Assembly: GCA_045638685.1 (NCBI GenBank)
Contig: JAZUBT010000008.1
Coordinates: 1-20,630, forward strand
Origin: SIG673 sp045638685
GTDB lineage: Bacteria > Bacillota > Clostridia > Oscillospirales > CAG-272
Length of the DNA: 20,630 nucleotides
Direction of reading: 5' to 3'
Position numbers and translations under genes: made by a program. Under the pieces are notes generated by a model that worked only from the letters and a program-made list of their open reading frames with translations, was not told the DNA's origin and ran no database searches. This document shows, piece by piece, positions 19,999-20,630 of the stretch (positions are counted from its first letter, which is position 1; every line of letters starts with the position of its first letter).

Positions 19999-20630
19999 TT
20001 ACTTTTTTGCGTTGTAAATTGCTAAGTAAAAATCATAGGTTTCCTTAAGATATTTGTCACGCAGTACCGTTTCCGTAATTGTGCCATAAACGTTTACCGC
20101 ATTTTCCATTTTCAGAGTGAAGCTGTCGAGTGCGGCCTTGTTGCTCGTATCGAAGGTGTAGGTTGAATAGGTGTATTCGGCTTCAAGAAGCAAGGTCGCA
20201 AGACGCTTTGCGTTCTCGTCGTTTGCAAGGCTGTCATGGAGGTAGTCCTCAAGTCCGTCATAATAAAGAGAAGCGTCCATCATATAGAGGATTTTTTTCT
20301 CCTCGGCACTAAGCGCGCGGAAGGCTTGCATAACCGCATCAACCGTGGTTTTTTTAATCATTACGTCCGAAAAAGCATATTCCATCACGTAGGAGGCGTG
20401 GATTAAAAATTCACCGAGCGACGAGTCGGAGTAAGCATCCCATAAAAGCGTGGTGCTACCGTCTGCCGCATCTCCGTCAATAATTAACGAAACCATATAG
20501 GAAATAAACACGGAGCGTGACGAGTAGAGCGCTCGGTCAAGAGTCATAGTCTTTCCGTTTATATTCTGCGGAAGAGCAGAAATTGCCGTTAATACCTCTT
20601 GATTTTTCGAGTCAAACAAAACTCTGAAAT
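19999..20630 (-). CDS. Unknown protein, C-terminal part
   Basis: 210 codons open to the right edge with no convincing start: the first codons read FRVLFDSKNQEVL, and a TTG in frame lacks an SD. The protein continues upstream of the window. The visible part is acidic and almost wholly helical, with no transmembrane helix, cysteine or catalytic motif recognised. It contains several tyrosine-rich helices (ILYMMDASLYYDGLEDYLHD, LLEAEYTYSTYTF). It could be the end of a larger extracytoplasmic or lipoprotein-like protein, but no family is recognised. Confidence 0.6.
   Translation of the reverse strand, partial: FRVLFDSKNQEVLTAISALPQNINGKTMTLDRALYSSRSVFISYMVSLIIDGDAADGSTTLLWDAYSDSSLGEFLIHASYVMEYAFSDVMIKKTTVDAVMQAFRALSAEEKKILYMMDASLYYDGLEDYLHDSLANDENAKRLATLLLEAEYTYSTYTFDTSNKAALDSFTLKMENAVNVYGTITETVLRDKYLKETYDFYLAIYNAKK

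Overview
The window looks like a chromosomal segment of a low- to mid-GC, Gram-positive anaerobe of the Clostridia type, probably an uncultured gut lineage. The reasons are the strong SD sequences (AGGAGG-like), the sigma-A promoters that are nearly all TTGAnn-17-TATAAT, the many U-rich intrinsic terminators, acetate kinase fermentation, RqcH, TmcAL, a SpoIVFB-type M50 protease, and several TTG starts. The species assignment is inference; no rRNA is present.

Layout. Positions 1-630 are the edge of a probable mobile element: the start of a recombinase-like gene that lacks a catalytic domain, its promoter, and an array of five ~20-bp direct repeats. They lie just beyond the 3' end of a tmRNA gene (ssrA, 630-1032, minus). 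From about 1200 to 11750 is core metabolism and translation support: fructose-bisphosphate aldolase, a Sfp-type phosphopantetheinyl transferase, acetate kinase divergent from the tRNA-Met acetylation ligase TmcAL, a cytidylate-kinase-like protein, a TtcA-like tRNA thiolase, the ribosome-quality-control factor RqcH, IspE, a small M50 protease and an aspartokinase. At 11788-12260 a tRNA-Trp gene is followed by a tandem duplication that repeats its own 3' end, its terminator and a structured element. Then come a URO-D/MtaA-superfamily protein and a ~0.9-kb cassette (13466-14378) bounded by 39-bp inverted repeats and carrying two small genes of unknown function. The right end has an APC permease, a uracil salvage pair (uraA-upp), an acetyltransferase-azlC-azlD operon and the C-terminal part of an unknown protein.

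How the genes work together. Two ribosome-rescue systems (tmRNA and RqcH) and two tRNA cytidine-modification enzymes (TmcAL at C34, TtcA-like at C32) lie within 8 kb. TmcAL consumes acetate, and its promoter faces and overlaps that of acetate kinase, so expression of the two may be mechanically coupled. UraA imports uracil and Upp converts it to UMP; their genes overlap by four bases. AzlC and AzlD form a two-subunit branched-chain amino acid exporter.

The most unusual parts are the inverted-repeat cassette at 13.5-14.4 kb, the duplicated tRNA-Trp tail with conserved stems but unrelated loops, and the iteron-like array beside ssrA. All motif positions and alignments were read by eye; no database search was possible.
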